A stretch of DNA of 64,000 nucleotides from Streptomyces antioxidans (GCF_000968685.2 NZ_LAKD02000070.1:1-64000); one strand, 5' to 3'; positions 1-9,252 are shown, counted from the stretch's first letter. Made by a program: numbers and translations. Notes: generated by a model from the letters alone, not told the origin.

Positions 1-153
1 CGGGTGGGAGGGGCCGGGGCGGGACGTGGGGAGGGGCCCGCGGGCCGCACCGGGAGCGGCGGCCCCGAGGTGCCACGGGGGTGGGTGCGGGCTTACGAGG
101 GCGGGTTTACGAGGACGGGGCCTAAGGCCAGAGGCGCTGGTGGCGCTTGACGG

Positions 154-1182
154 TCAGAGGCGTCCGGCCGCCATCGCCCGTACGCCGTGCTCGGGTCGCC
201 GGGCGGTCCGGATCCCGACGACCTCCATCCGGGCCGGGGAGCCCAGGGGGAGGCCGCAGCTCTCCGGCCGCGGCGGCGCCGCGGCGAGCTGCGCGACGCT
301 CACCCGCCAGGCCCGGCCGTCGCGGTGCGCCACGGTCACGGACCAGACCGGGGCCCCGCCGTCAGTCCGTACGACGCTCAGCGCGTCGGCGCCGTCCTCG
401 CCGGTCAGCTCGCGGACGGCCAGCTCCGCCGCCTGGCCGGGGCGCTCCCAGGCGGAGCGGCCGCGGCAGCCGTCGGTGACCACCCGGCCCTGGCGCAGCG
501 CCTCGATGATGTCCTTGACGCCCTGCGCGGTGGCGCGGCCGTAGGTGTAGCCGTGCGGCAGCACGACGAGGGTGGGGGAGAAGCGATGGCCGCCGATATG
601 GGTGATCTCCCAGGTGCCATGGACCCCGGACGCGGCCAGCTCACCGGCCAGGGGGCGGCCCAGGAGGGCGCAGCAGCGGTCGCGCTTGCCGTTGGTGCAC
701 ACCAGCACCAGCGGATCGCCGGTGTATTCCTCCCAGGCGGCGGGGGCGTGGGGCGCGTGGGTCTCATGGGGCATGTGGGCCTCGTGGGGCGCACAGGGCG
801 TGTGGGGCCGCAGGGTGAGCCCGTCGGGGTCGCCCGCGCCCAGCGCGGTGAAGCCCAGTCCGAGCAGCCGTGCCGGGTCGTCCAGAGCGGTGGTGCGGAT
901 CCAGGAGCGGCCGGGCCGGGTGTGGGCCACGAACACCCGGTGCCGGGCGCCGGTGTGCAGATCGGCGTGACGGCCGGGGCGGCGGATCAGCGCGACCCGT
1001 ACGCCGGTGCCCTCGGCGGCGCGCTCCAGGGCGCGCCCCACGGCCGGGTCGAGGCGGCTGGCGGTAAGGGCCTCGGTGCCCCAGGGCCCGGGCTGTTCCA
1101 CCAGCAGCCAGGTGGAAGCGGTGGCCGCCGTCCCGGCGAGCGGCTCGGACAGGTCGCGGGAGGCGGTCGCGCACGTGCTCAC
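154..1182 (-). CDS. Sucrase/ferredoxin-like family protein
   Basis: Predicted soluble protein of 342 aa in the sucrase/ferredoxin-like (thioredoxin-fold, Fe-S type) family. The stretch VCTNGKRDRCCALLGRPLA, followed by ITHIGGHRFSPTLVVLP and YGR, is the family's Cys and His signature (Cys pair near the middle, GGHRF after it). The open frame continues upstream, but homology begins only near the GTG at 1182, so I place the start there; no good Shine-Dalgarno sequence precedes it. A DmdR/IdeR-type iron box abuts the start codon, which implies iron repression and a role in iron or Fe-S metabolism. The exact reaction is unknown. The family call is firm, the start moderately so. Confidence 0.8.
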   Translation of the reverse strand: MSTCATASRDLSEPLAGTAATASTWLLVEQPGPWGTEALTASRLDPAVGRALERAAEGTGVRVALIRRPGRHADLHTGARHRVFVAHTRPGRSWIRTTALDDPARLLGLGFTALGAGDPDGLTLRPHTPCAPHEAHMPHETHAPHAPAAWEEYTGDPLVLVCTNGKRDRCCALLGRPLAGELAASGVHGTWEITHIGGHRFSPTLVVLPHGYTYGRATAQGVKDIIEALRQGRVVTDGCRGRSAWERPGQAAELAVRELTGEDGADALSVVRTDGGAPVWSVTVAHRDGRAWRVSVAQLAAAPPRPESCGLPLGSPARMEVVGIRTARRPEHGVRAMAAGRL

Positions 1183-1201
1183 GAAGGTAAGCCTAACCTC
1201 T
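1183..1201. promoter_or_regulatory. Candidate iron box (DmdR/IdeR operator)
   Basis: The 19-bp sequence gaaggtaagcctaacctct matches the actinobacterial iron-box consensus TTAGGTTAGSCTAACCTAA at about 14 positions, including the AGGT and CTAACCT half-site cores. It lies immediately upstream of the GTG start of the sucrase/ferredoxin-like gene, where binding of an iron-loaded DmdR/IdeR repressor would block transcription or translation. Binding is inferred, not shown. Confidence 0.65.
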
Positions 1202-1340
1202 CTTGATCGAGAGCGCGCGTCGGGCCGTGCGTACGCGCCGGAGCCGTGGTGGAGGGACGGGCGACCGCGGCCGTACGGAGCCTCAACGCCCCCCGGGCGG
1301 CGGCCCCGAGGGCCTGGCCCGTGAGGGGCGCGGGAACGGC

Positions 1341-1374
1341 GAGGGGCGCGGCACCTCGCGGTGCCGCGCCCCTC
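1341..1374 (-). terminator. Hairpin downstream of parC
   Basis: A perfect 15-bp inverted repeat (GAGGGGCGCGGCACC and its complement) with a 4-nt loop sits 59 bp beyond the parC stop codon. It has no U-tract, as is usual for Streptomyces terminators. Confidence 0.6.
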
Positions 1375-1432
1375 CACGCTCGTCCTGCTCGTCTGGCCGG
1401 ACCGGCCGGACCGGCCGGACCCGCCCTCCCCG

Positions 1433-3886
1433 CTACACCGGCCCGGCCACCACCGTCACCGGATGGGCGAGGGGTTCGCCCGAGCCGTCGCGGCGGGGGT
1501 CGATCTCTGGCAGGGCCACCGGGGCGCCGTTCGGCCCCGCCGCGCGGGCCGGGACCGTGCCCGCCCAGGCCATGACCAGGCGGTCCTCGCCCTTCAGGAA
1601 CCGCTGACAGCGCACCCCGCCGGTGGCCCGGCCCTTGCGCGGGTACTGGTCGAAGGGGGTGACCTTGGCCGACTGCTGCACCGAGTCATCGAGCGTGCCG
1701 CTGGCGCCCGCGACCGTGAAGACCACCGCGTCACTCGCCGGGTCGACCGCCGTGAACGAGATCACCTTGACGCCGGAGCCCAGCTTGACGCCCGCCATGC
1801 CGCCCGCGGCACGGCCCTGCGGCCGCACCTGGCTGGCCGTATAGCGCAGCAGTTGGGCGTCGTCGGTGATGAAGACCAGGTCCTCCTCGCCGGTGCTCAG
1901 CTCCACCGCGCCCACGATCCGGTCGCCTTCCTTGAGCCCGATGACCTCCAACTCTTCCTTGTTGGCGGGGTAGTCGGGGACCACGCGCTTGACGACGCCC
2001 TGCTCCGTGCCGATCGCGAGCCCCGGTGAGGACTCGTCCAGGGTGGTGAGGCAGATCAGCTCCTCGTCCTCCTCCAGCGAAAGGAACTCGGCGATGGGCG
2101 CCCCGCCCGACAGATTCGGGGGCGCGGCCGACTCCGGGAGCATCGGGAGGTCGATCACCGAGAGCCGCAGCAGCCGCCCGGTGGAGGTCACCGCCCCCAC
2201 GGAGCCGCGGGCCGTGGCAGGGACCGCGGAGAGGATCACATCGTGCTTGGCGCGCTTGGCCTTCCCCTCGACCGGGAACGGCTCGCCGTCGGCGGTGCGG
2301 GCCAGCAGTCCGGTGGAGGACAGCAGCACCCGGCAGGGGTCGTCGGCGACCTCAAGCGGCACCGCGGTCACCGGTGCGTTCGAGGACTCGAGCAGTACCG
2401 TGCGGCGCGGTGTGCCGAACTTCTTGGCCACCGAGGCCAGTTCGGCGGAGACCAGCTTGCGCAGCTCGGCGTCGGAGTCGAGGATCCGGGTCAGCTCCTC
2501 GATCTCGGCGTTCAGCCGGTCGCGCTCCGACTCCAGCTCCAGCCGGTCGAACTTGGTCAGCCGGCGCAGCGGGGTGTCCAGGATGTACTGCGTCTGGATG
2601 TCGGAGAGTCCGAAGCGCTCGATGAGGGACCGCTTGGCCTCCGCCGCGTTCTCGCTCTGCCGGATGAGGCGGATGACCTCGTCGATGTCGAGCAGGGCCA
2701 CCAGCAGACCCTCGACCAGGTGCAGCCGGTTCCGCCGCTTGGTGCGCCGGAACTCGCTGCGCCGCCTGACCACGTCGAAGCGGTGGTCGAGGTAGACCTC
2801 AAGCAGCTCCTTCAGGCCCAGCGTGAGCGGCTGGCCGTCCACCAGCGCCACGTTGTTGATGCCGAAGGACTCCTCCATCGGCGTGAGCTTGTAAAGCTGC
2901 TCCAGCACGGCCTCGGGGTTGAAGCCGTTCTTGATCTCGATCACCAGCCGGAGCCCGTGCTCACGGTCGGTGAGGTCCTTGACGTCCGCGATGCCCTGCA
3001 GCTTCTTCGCGCCGACCAGGTCCTTGATCTTGGAGATGACCTTCTCGGGTCCCACCGCGAAGGGCAGCTCGGTGACGACGAGGCCCTTACGGCGGGCCGT
3101 CACGTCCTCCACGGCCACCGTGGCACGGATCTTGAAGGTGCCGCGGCCCGTCTCGTACGCGTCCCGGATGCCGCTCATGCCCACGATCCGGCCGCCGGTG
3201 GGCAGATCGGGCCCCGGTACGTGCCGCATCAGCGTGTCGAGGTCCGCGCCCGGATGCCTGATCAGATGGCGGGCGGCGGCGATGACCTCGCCCAGGTTGT
3301 GCGGCGGCATATTGGTGGCCATGCCCACGGCGATTCCGGACGTGCCGTTCACCAGCAGGTTCGGATAGGCGGCGGGGAGGGTGACCGGCTCCTGCTCACT
3401 GCCGTCGTAGTTCGGGGAGAAGTCGACCGTATCCTCGTCGATCGACTCGGTCATCAGCGAGGTCGCCGACGCCATTCGGCACTCGGTGTACCGCATCGCG
3501 GCCGGCGGGTCGTCGTTGCCCAGCGAGCCGAAGTTCCCGTGGCCGTCGACCATCGGCAGGCGCATGGAGAACGGCTGCGCCATTCGCACCAGCGCGTCGT
3601 AGATCGACGCGTCGCCGTGCGGGTGGAGCTTTCCCATCACCTCGCCGACGACGCGGGCGCACTTCACATAGGAGCGCTCGGGGCGCAGCCCCATGTCGTT
3701 CATCTGGTAGAGGATGCGGCGGTGCACGGGCTTGAGCCCGTCACGGGCGTCGGGCAGTGCGCGCGAGTAGATGACCGAGTAGGCGTACTCGAGGTAGGAG
3801 CCCTGCATCTCGTCGACGACGTCGATGTCGAGGATGCGCTCCTCGAAGTCGTCCGGCGGCGGGGTCTTCGTGCGGCGGCGGGCCAT
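1433..3886 (-). CDS. parC: DNA topoisomerase IV subunit A (GyrA/ParC family)
   Basis: Protein of 817 aa, the DNA-cleaving and rejoining subunit of a type IIA topoisomerase, partner of ParE encoded elsewhere. The N-terminal winged-helix/tower domain carries GLKPVHRRILYQMNDMGL, KLHPHGDASIYDALVRMAQ and an AAMRYTECRM motif whose Tyr is the catalytic residue. The C-terminal third has the beta-pinwheel repeats (VGAVTSTGRLLRLSV, AIGTEQGVVKRV, LVFITDDAQLLRY). The start ATG at 3886 is preceded by GGAG at good spacing. The frame stays open far upstream to 5089, but that extension is antisense to a peptidase gene and is an artefact of GC-rich DNA. A gyrA paralogue is expected elsewhere; the short divergent tail argues for ParC. 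Confidence 0.93.
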   Translation of the reverse strand: MARRRTKTPPPDDFEERILDIDVVDEMQGSYLEYAYSVIYSRALPDARDGLKPVHRRILYQMNDMGLRPERSYVKCARVVGEVMGKLHPHGDASIYDALVRMAQPFSMRLPMVDGHGNFGSLGNDDPPAAMRYTECRMASATSLMTESIDEDTVDFSPNYDGSEQEPVTLPAAYPNLLVNGTSGIAVGMATNMPPHNLGEVIAAARHLIRHPGADLDTLMRHVPGPDLPTGGRIVGMSGIRDAYETGRGTFKIRATVAVEDVTARRKGLVVTELPFAVGPEKVISKIKDLVGAKKLQGIADVKDLTDREHGLRLVIEIKNGFNPEAVLEQLYKLTPMEESFGINNVALVDGQPLTLGLKELLEVYLDHRFDVVRRRSEFRRTKRRNRLHLVEGLLVALLDIDEVIRLIRQSENAAEAKRSLIERFGLSDIQTQYILDTPLRRLTKFDRLELESERDRLNAEIEELTRILDSDAELRKLVSAELASVAKKFGTPRRTVLLESSNAPVTAVPLEVADDPCRVLLSSTGLLARTADGEPFPVEGKAKRAKHDVILSAVPATARGSVGAVTSTGRLLRLSVIDLPMLPESAAPPNLSGGAPIAEFLSLEEDEELICLTTLDESSPGLAIGTEQGVVKRVVPDYPANKEELEVIGLKEGDRIVGAVELSTGEEDLVFITDDAQLLRYTASQVRPQGRAAGGMAGVKLGSGVKVISFTAVDPASDAVVFTVAGASGTLDDSVQQSAKVTPFDQYPRKGRATGGVRCQRFLKGEDRLVMAWAGTVPARAAGPNGAPVALPEIDPRRDGSGEPLAHPVTVVAGPV

Positions 3887-4201
3887 CGCGCTTGGGGCTC
3901 CTTCAACTGCCGATGCGGGATCTGACGCGGACCATTGTGGCCCGGCCCACCGACAAGTGTGGAACGGGCCGGGGCGCTCGCGTCCGGGGCCGGCCCCGGA
4001 AGCGCGCCCTCCGGCACCGCGCGAAGCCCCCTCGAAGGGACCAGGATCCGGTGCCGGAGGGCCTGCCGAAACGGTTCGGGACAGCTCGGCAGCACGGGAG
4101 TGGACCGGAACTTCGCCAGATGTCCGTCCCCTTGCATACAGTGACAGAAGCGCTGCGCGAGCGGCTGGCACGCGCTCCATCACGCGATCGAAGGGACGTA
4201 C
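3887..4201. other. Divergent intergenic region parC / M16 peptidase
   Basis: About 315 bp between two divergent genes, expected to hold both promoters. TACAGT at 4137-4142 is a possible -10 element for the peptidase operon, but no convincing -35 box stands at the right distance. I see no repeat or conserved RNA element. Confidence 0.4.
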
Positions 4202-5572
4202 ATGCCCATGGGTCACACGGCCACGCAGCAGGCCGGCTCCGGCGGCCTGAAAGCGACTGAGCACCGCCTGGCCAATGGCCTGCGCGTGGTGCTCTCCGAG
4301 GACCATCTGACCCCGGTCGCCGCGGTCTGTCTGTGGTACGACGTCGGCTCGCGCCACGAGGTCAAGGGGCGCACCGGCCTGGCGCACCTCTTCGAGCACC
4401 TGATGTTCCAGGGCTCCGCGCAGGTCACTGGCAACGGCCACTTCGAGCTGGTGCAGGGGGCCGGCGGCTCGCTCAACGGCACGACCAGCTTCGAGCGCAC
4501 CAACTACTTCGAGACCATGCCCGCCCACCAGGTCGAGCTCGCCCTGTGGCTGGAGGCCGACCGGATGGGGTCCCTCCTGACCGCGCTGGACGAGGAGAGC
4601 CTGGAGAACCAGCGCGATGTGGTGAAGAACGAGCGCCGCCAGCGGTACGACAACGTCCCGTACGGCACCGCCTTCGAGAAGCTCGTCGCCATGGCGTACC
4701 CCGAGGGCCACCCGTACCACCACACCCCGATCGGCTCCATGGCCGACCTGGACGCGGCCTCCCTGGAGGACGCGCGGGAGTTCTTCCGCACCTACTACGC
4801 TCCCAACAACGCCGTGCTGTCCATCGTCGGCGACATCGCCCCCGAGCAGACGCTCGCCTGGGTCGAGAAGTACTTCGGCTCCATCCCCTCCCACGAGGCC
4901 AAGCGGCCGCCCCGTGACGGCACCCTCCCGGAGGTGATCGGCGGTCAGCTGCGCGAGGTCGTGGAGGAGGAGGTCCCGGCCCGCGCCCTGATGGCCGCCT
5001 ACCGGCTGCCGCACGACGGCACCCGTGAGTCCGACGCCGCCGACCTGGCGCTGACCGTCCTCGGCGGCGGCGAGTCCTCCCGGCTCCACAACCGCCTGGT
5101 GCGCCGTGACCGCACCGCCGTGGCGGCCGGGTTCGGCCTGCTGCGGCTGTCCGGCGCCCCCTCGCTGGGCTGGCTGGACGTGAAGACCTCCGGCGGGGTC
5201 GAGGTGCCCGCCATCGAGGCCGCCGTCGACGAGGAGCTGGCCCGCTTCGCGGAGGAGGGACCGAGCCCGCAGGAGATGGAGCGCGCCCAGGCGCAGATCG
5301 AGCGCGAGTGGCTGGACCGGCTGGCCACGGTCGGCGGCCGGGCCGACGAGCTCTGCCGTTACGCGGTGCTCTTCGGCGACCCGCAGCTTGCGCTGACCGC
5401 CGTGGAGCGGGTGCTCGACATCAGCCCCGAGGAGGTGCGGGCCGTGGCCGCGGCGCGGCTGCGCCCGGACAACCGCGCCGTGCTGGTCTACGAGCCCGTC
5501 CAGGGCGCCGAGGACGCAGCCGAGACCGCCGAAGCCGCTGACACCGACGCAGAAGGGGAGGCGGCCCAGTGA
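4202..5572 (+). CDS. M16 family zinc metallopeptidase, catalytic subunit
   Basis: Protein of 456 aa with the inverted zinc motif HLFEH at residues 62-66 and the distal Glu ligand in VVKNE near residue 144, so it should be catalytically competent. It has no signal peptide and probably acts in the cytoplasm, like other processing-peptidase-type M16 proteins. It overlaps the next M16 gene by 4 bp, the usual arrangement of a catalytic plus a non-catalytic subunit forming a heterodimer. The start ATG has AAGGGA upstream; a second in-frame ATG follows two codons later. The C-terminal tail is Glu/Ala-rich. The substrate is unknown. Confidence 0.9.
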   Translation: MPMGHTATQQAGSGGLKATEHRLANGLRVVLSEDHLTPVAAVCLWYDVGSRHEVKGRTGLAHLFEHLMFQGSAQVTGNGHFELVQGAGGSLNGTTSFERTNYFETMPAHQVELALWLEADRMGSLLTALDEESLENQRDVVKNERRQRYDNVPYGTAFEKLVAMAYPEGHPYHHTPIGSMADLDAASLEDAREFFRTYYAPNNAVLSIVGDIAPEQTLAWVEKYFGSIPSHEAKRPPRDGTLPEVIGGQLREVVEEEVPARALMAAYRLPHDGTRESDAADLALTVLGGGESSRLHNRLVRRDRTAVAAGFGLLRLSGAPSLGWLDVKTSGGVEVPAIEAAVDEELARFAEEGPSPQEMERAQAQIEREWLDRLATVGGRADELCRYAVLFGDPQLALTAVERVLDISPEEVRAVAAARLRPDNRAVLVYEPVQGAEDAAETAEAADTDAEGEAAQ

Positions 5573-6975
5573 GCGACGCCGTCACCGCGACCATGACCTT
5601 CCACCCGCAGCCCAAGGGCGGCGCCCCCAGGCCGTGGGCGTTCCCGGCCCCCGAGCGCGGTCAGCTGCCCAACGGCCTCACCGTGCTGCGCTGCCACCGC
5701 CCCGGCCAGCAGGTCGTCGCCGTGGAGATCAACCTGGAGGCGCCGCTGGACGCCGAGCCGACCGGGCTCGAAGGCGTCGCCACGATCATGGCGCGCGCCC
5801 TGTCGGAGGGCACCGACAAGCACGACGCCGAGGAGTTCGCGGCCGAGCTCGAGCGCTGCGGCGCCACGCTGGACGCCCACGCCGACCACGCCGGTGTCCG
5901 GGTCTCCCTGGAGGTCCCGGCCTCCCGGCTGCCCAAGGCGCTCGGTCTGCTGGCCGACGCGCTGCGCGCCCCCGCCTTCCCGGACGGCGAGGTGGAGCGG
6001 CTGGTGCGCAACCGGCTGGACGAGATCCCCCATGAGCTGGCCAATCCGGCCCGCCGCGCCTCCATGGCACTCTCCGCGGAGCTCTTCCCGCCCGAGTCGC
6101 GGATGTCCCGGCCGCGCCAGGGCACCCAGGAGACCATCGAGGGCATCGACGCCGCGGCCGTGCGCGCCTTCTACGAGGCGCATCTGCGCCCCTCCACCGC
6201 CACCGCCGTCGTCGTGGGCGACCTCGGCGGCGTCGACCTGGACCGGGCGCTCGCGGACACCCTTGGCGCCTGGACGGGCGGGGCGGGCGCGCCGCGCACG
6301 GCTCCCCCGATCGTCGCGGACGACACCGGACGTGTGGTGATCGTCGACCGGCCGGGCGCGGTGCAGACCCAGCTGCTCATCGGGCGCGTGGGCGCCGACC
6401 GCCATGACCGGGTCTGGCCCGCGCAGGTGCTCGGCACGTACTGCCTGGGCGGCACCCTCACCTCCCGCCTCGACCGCGTGCTGCGCGAGGAGAAGGGCTA
6501 CACCTACGGGGTGCGTGCCTTCGGCCAGGTGCTGCGCTCCGGCCCCCCGTCGCCCACGGGCGGCTCCACGGGCGCCTCGATGCTGGCGATCAGCGGCTCG
6601 GTGGCCACCGAGGTCACCGGCCCCGCGCTGGACGACCTCTGGAAGGTGCTGCGCACGCTGAAGGAGGAGGGGCTGACCGACGACGAGCGCGATGTCGCGG
6701 TGCAGAACCTGGTGGGCGTGGCCCCGCTGAAGTACGAGACGGCGGCGTCCGTCGCGAACACCCTCGCCGACCAGGTCGAGCAGCACCTTTCGGACGACTT
6801 CCAGGCGCAGTTGTACGCCCGACTGGCGGAGACCGGCACGGTGGAGGCCACCGCCGCGGTGGTGAGCGCCTTCCCGGCAGACCGGCTGGTCACGGTGGTG
6901 GTCGGGGACGCCTCGGCGATCGAGGAGCCGGTCCGGGCGCTCGGCATCGGCGAGGTGCGCGTCATCTCCAACTGA
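5569..6975 (+). CDS. M16 family peptidase-like, non-catalytic subunit
   Basis: Protein of 468 aa, M16 fold, starting at a GTG that overlaps the stop of the upstream peptidase, so translational coupling is likely. The HxxEH zinc motif is absent: the corresponding region reads EGVATIMARALSEGTDKHDAEEF. The substrate-binding R/Y region is kept (LREEKGYTYGVRAF). This is the pattern of the non-catalytic partner in two-subunit M16 peptidases, which helps to bind the substrate chain. A role as partner of the upstream product is inferred from the overlap and the complementary motifs. Confidence 0.88.
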   Translation: MSDAVTATMTFHPQPKGGAPRPWAFPAPERGQLPNGLTVLRCHRPGQQVVAVEINLEAPLDAEPTGLEGVATIMARALSEGTDKHDAEEFAAELERCGATLDAHADHAGVRVSLEVPASRLPKALGLLADALRAPAFPDGEVERLVRNRLDEIPHELANPARRASMALSAELFPPESRMSRPRQGTQETIEGIDAAAVRAFYEAHLRPSTATAVVVGDLGGVDLDRALADTLGAWTGGAGAPRTAPPIVADDTGRVVIVDRPGAVQTQLLIGRVGADRHDRVWPAQVLGTYCLGGTLTSRLDRVLREEKGYTYGVRAFGQVLRSGPPSPTGGSTGASMLAISGSVATEVTGPALDDLWKVLRTLKEEGLTDDERDVAVQNLVGVAPLKYETAASVANTLADQVEQHLSDDFQAQLYARLAETGTVEATAAVVSAFPADRLVTVVVGDASAIEEPVRALGIGEVRVISN

Positions 6976-7102
6976 GCCGAGGGGAGTTGGCCGGATCCGT
7001 GCGCCGATCCACCGGTCCGGCCGACGCGCTGACTGCCCGGCAGGCGGCCCGGCAGACGGTCTGGCGGACTGTCCGGCGGACGTCCGGTCCATGAGCCGAC
7101 AG

Positions 7103-7143
7103 CGGAAGGGCCCCGGCCCCGTAAGGCCGCCGAGGCCCTTCCG
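7103..7143 (+). terminator. Hairpin after the M16 operon
   Basis: CGGAAGGGCC at 7103-7112 pairs with GGCCCTTCCG at 7134-7143, with a smaller GGCC hairpin inside. It is located 128 bp after the stop of the second M16 gene. Confidence 0.5.
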
Positions 7144-7292
7144 ACATGCCCGATTTATGGGATTGGCTGCTTGTTTGGTTTGTGGGGAGAGCAACAAAAA
7201 ACCGGAACCGTTTGGTGATCGAAAGCGGGCCCGTTTAGCGTCAGTCCGGCTGTTCGCCAGCGACCCGCCGCACCCGCGGCACCGGACAGTCA

Positions 7293-7436
7293 TCGCCGAG
7301 TCCCCGTACGGCGCGAGCCAGGGGAGCCGGGGACCCAATACGTCCCCAGGGGTGAATCGGGCGCCTTCCCCGGCCGGGGGAGGAGTCCGTAGGAGACCTT
7401 CCTGCTCCGAACCCGTCAGCTAACCCGGTAGGCGAG
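7293..7436 (+). ncRNA. c-di-AMP riboswitch (ydaO/yuaA type)
   Basis: The leader of the M23 peptidase gene contains the conserved ydaO-class blocks in order: a purine-rich ggggacccaat, ggggtgaatc, a variable stem ending gtaggagacc, then the highly conserved aacccgtcagctaacccggt followed by aggcg. These match the actinobacterial riboswitch found upstream of cell-wall hydrolase genes, which turns expression down when c-di-AMP is high. Ends are approximate, since they were set by eye and not by a covariance model. It stops about 14 nt before the start codon. Confidence 0.88.
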
Positions 7437-7450
7437 AAGGAGGGAAAGGA

Positions 7451-8254
7451 GTGCGCCTCAGCATGGCGTCCACCACTGCCACCGGGAAGCACCGCCGCAC
7501 CAGTAAGGTGAACATCCGCACGGGCGCGAATGTCGTGGGCATCACGACCGTCGCCTCGGGCGTGGTCGCCGGGATCACCGGGCAGGCGTTCGCGGCCGAC
7601 GGAGGCCCCAGCCCCCAGCAGAGCGGTCTGACCCAGGCGGTCGTGATCGGCGACGGGATCGCGGACCACGTCGAGGCCCAGGCGCAGTCCCAGGAGACCG
7701 CCGCCGAGCAGGCCGCGGCCAAGGCCAAGGCAGAGGCGATCGCCCGCCAGGAGGCCGCCAGAAAGGCGGAGGCCGCGGCGAAGAAGGCCAAGGCCGAGCG
7801 CGAGGCCAAGGAGCGCGCGGCGCGCGAGGCCGAGCGCAAGCGCCTGAACACCTTCGTGTCGCCGATCAGCGGCTCCTACGTCTCCACCGGCTACCAGGCG
7901 TCCAGCGGACTGTGGTCCTCCGGCAGCCACACCGGCATCGACTTCCACGCGTCCACCGGCACCTCGGTGCACTCCGTGGGCATGGGCGAGATCGTCGAGG
8001 CGGGCTGGGGCGGCTCCTACGGCAATAACGTCGTCATCAAGATGAACGACGGCACGTACACGCAGTACGGCCATCTGTCGTCGATCAGCGTCTCGGTCGG
8101 CCAGAAGGTCACCCCCGGCCAGCAGATCGGCCTGTCGGGCGCCACCGGCAACGTCACCGGCCCGCATCTGCACTTCGAGGCCCGCACCAGCCCGGACTAC
8201 GGCTCGGACATCGACCCGCTGTCGTACCTGCGCACGCACGGCGTCAACGTCTGA
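7451..8254 (+). CDS. Secreted M23 family peptidoglycan endopeptidase
   Basis: Protein of 267 aa. An N-terminal signal-like segment (VVGITTVASGVVAGITGQAFA) is followed by an Ala/Lys/Glu-rich helical linker (about residues 75-130, probably coiled coil) and a C-terminal LytM/M23 domain. The zinc ligands are visible: HTGIDFH (HxxxD) and PHLHFE (HxH). It should cut peptide cross-links of peptidoglycan outside the cell during growth or spore germination. The riboswitch directly upstream predicts control by c-di-AMP. GTG at 7451 has AAGGAGG at proper distance; an ATG at 7463 is an alternative start. Confidence 0.9.
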   Translation: MRLSMASTTATGKHRRTSKVNIRTGANVVGITTVASGVVAGITGQAFAADGGPSPQQSGLTQAVVIGDGIADHVEAQAQSQETAAEQAAAKAKAEAIARQEAARKAEAAAKKAKAEREAKERAAREAERKRLNTFVSPISGSYVSTGYQASSGLWSSGSHTGIDFHASTGTSVHSVGMGEIVEAGWGGSYGNNVVIKMNDGTYTQYGHLSSISVSVGQKVTPGQQIGLSGATGNVTGPHLHFEARTSPDYGSDIDPLSYLRTHGVNV

Positions 8255-8321
8255 CCCGTCGCGGCGTCCGCCGCGAACGCCATGCGGTCCAGGGATCCAG
8301 GGATCCCGTGAGACTTCCGAG

Positions 8322-8348
8322 AAGGCCCCGTCCGCCGGACGGGGCCTT
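8322..8348 (+). terminator. Terminator of the M23 gene
   Basis: Perfect 12-bp stem AAGGCCCCGTCC / GGACGGGGCCTT with a 3-nt loop, 68 bp after the stop codon. Confidence 0.75.
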
Positions 8349-8499
8349 CGGCGTGCCACCGCCCGCTGACCAAAAAATATCCATGAAATGCTCCCCGCCA
8401 TCGGAAATGACGTCCGCGTGGAATAGAGTCGTTCAATGCGCGTTCCATGGCCGCGTTTCGCGGGCGTTAAGGCGGAGGTTCGACAATGCGGGACCGTAA

Positions 8500-9252
8500 G
8501 TGAGCGGGGATACGAACGCGGTCCAGGGCGGTCGCCGGATTTCGGCACACGCGGTCTGCGCGGCGATTCGCGACGACATCGTCTCCGGCGCATATCGGCC
8601 CGGCAGCCGCCTCACCGAGGAACTGCTCGCCCGGCGCTACGGCGTCTCCCGGGTGCCGGTCCGGGAGGCCCTGCGCACCCTGGAGTCCGAGGGCTTCGTG
8701 ACGACCCGGCGGCACGCGGGGGCCTGTGTCGCCCAGCCCTCGGAGAGCGAGGCGGCCGATCTGCTGGACATCCGCGCGCTGCTGGAGCCCCTGGGCGCCG
8801 CACGGGCCGCACAGCGCCGCACCGAGGCCCATCTGAAGGTGCTGCGCGGGCTGGTGCGGCTCGGCCGGGAGCGGGCCCAGGGCGGTCAGCTCGGGGAACT
8901 GCGGCCGCTTGGCGACTGGTTCCACGAGACGCTGGCCCAGGCGTCCGGCAGCCCGAGCATGGCCGCGTTGCTCGTCCAGCTGCGCCGTAAGACCGCGTGG
9001 GTGTACGCGGCCGCTCCCGGGCCGCGGCCCGCGCCTGAGGGCTCCCGGCGCCCCGACCCGGTCGCGCGGGCCGTGGAGTCCTGGGCGGAGCACGGCGCGC
9101 TGGTGGACGCGGTGGCGCGCGGTGACGCCGACCGCGCGCGGGCGCTCGCCACCACCCACACCGAGCGCGCGCTGTCGGAATACCGGCTGCGCCGTCCGAT
9201 TCCGGTGAGGACTTCGAAACATTCCGTCAACACGGCGAGCGGCCGGAATTAA
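8500..9252 (+). CDS. GntR family transcriptional regulator (FCD type)
   Basis: Protein of 250 aa. Residues about 12-80 form a GntR winged helix (IRDDIVSGAYRPGSRLTEELLARRYGVSRVPVREALRTLESEGFV), and the remainder is an all-helical FCD ligand-binding domain with His residues typical of a metal-assisted ligand site (DWFHE, and HGALVDAVARGDADRARALATTH). It stands alone, with a hairpin on each side, so its targets and ligand cannot be read from context. The start is the GTG at 8500, 22 nt after a GGAGG; this spacing is loose and the start is moderately certain. Confidence 0.85.
   Translation: MSGDTNAVQGGRRISAHAVCAAIRDDIVSGAYRPGSRLTEELLARRYGVSRVPVREALRTLESEGFVTTRRHAGACVAQPSESEAADLLDIRALLEPLGAARAAQRRTEAHLKVLRGLVRLGRERAQGGQLGELRPLGDWFHETLAQASGSPSMAALLVQLRRKTAWVYAAAPGPRPAPEGSRRPDPVARAVESWAEHGALVDAVARGDADRARALATTHTERALSEYRLRRPIPVRTSKHSVNTASGRN

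Noticed and set aside
1..153. Possible gene at the left edge
   Set aside because: Only GC-rich frames without homology or ribosome sites; two near-identical ttacgagg stretches at 93-114 are too short to interpret.
1395..1421. Three tandem copies of ggccggacc after parC
   Set aside because: A short GC-rich slippage repeat between gene end and terminator; nothing suggests a function.
3887..5089. Long N-terminal extension of the parC frame
   Set aside because: It is antisense to a well-supported M16 peptidase gene, has no homology, and the ribosome site and GyrA-family start are at 3886.
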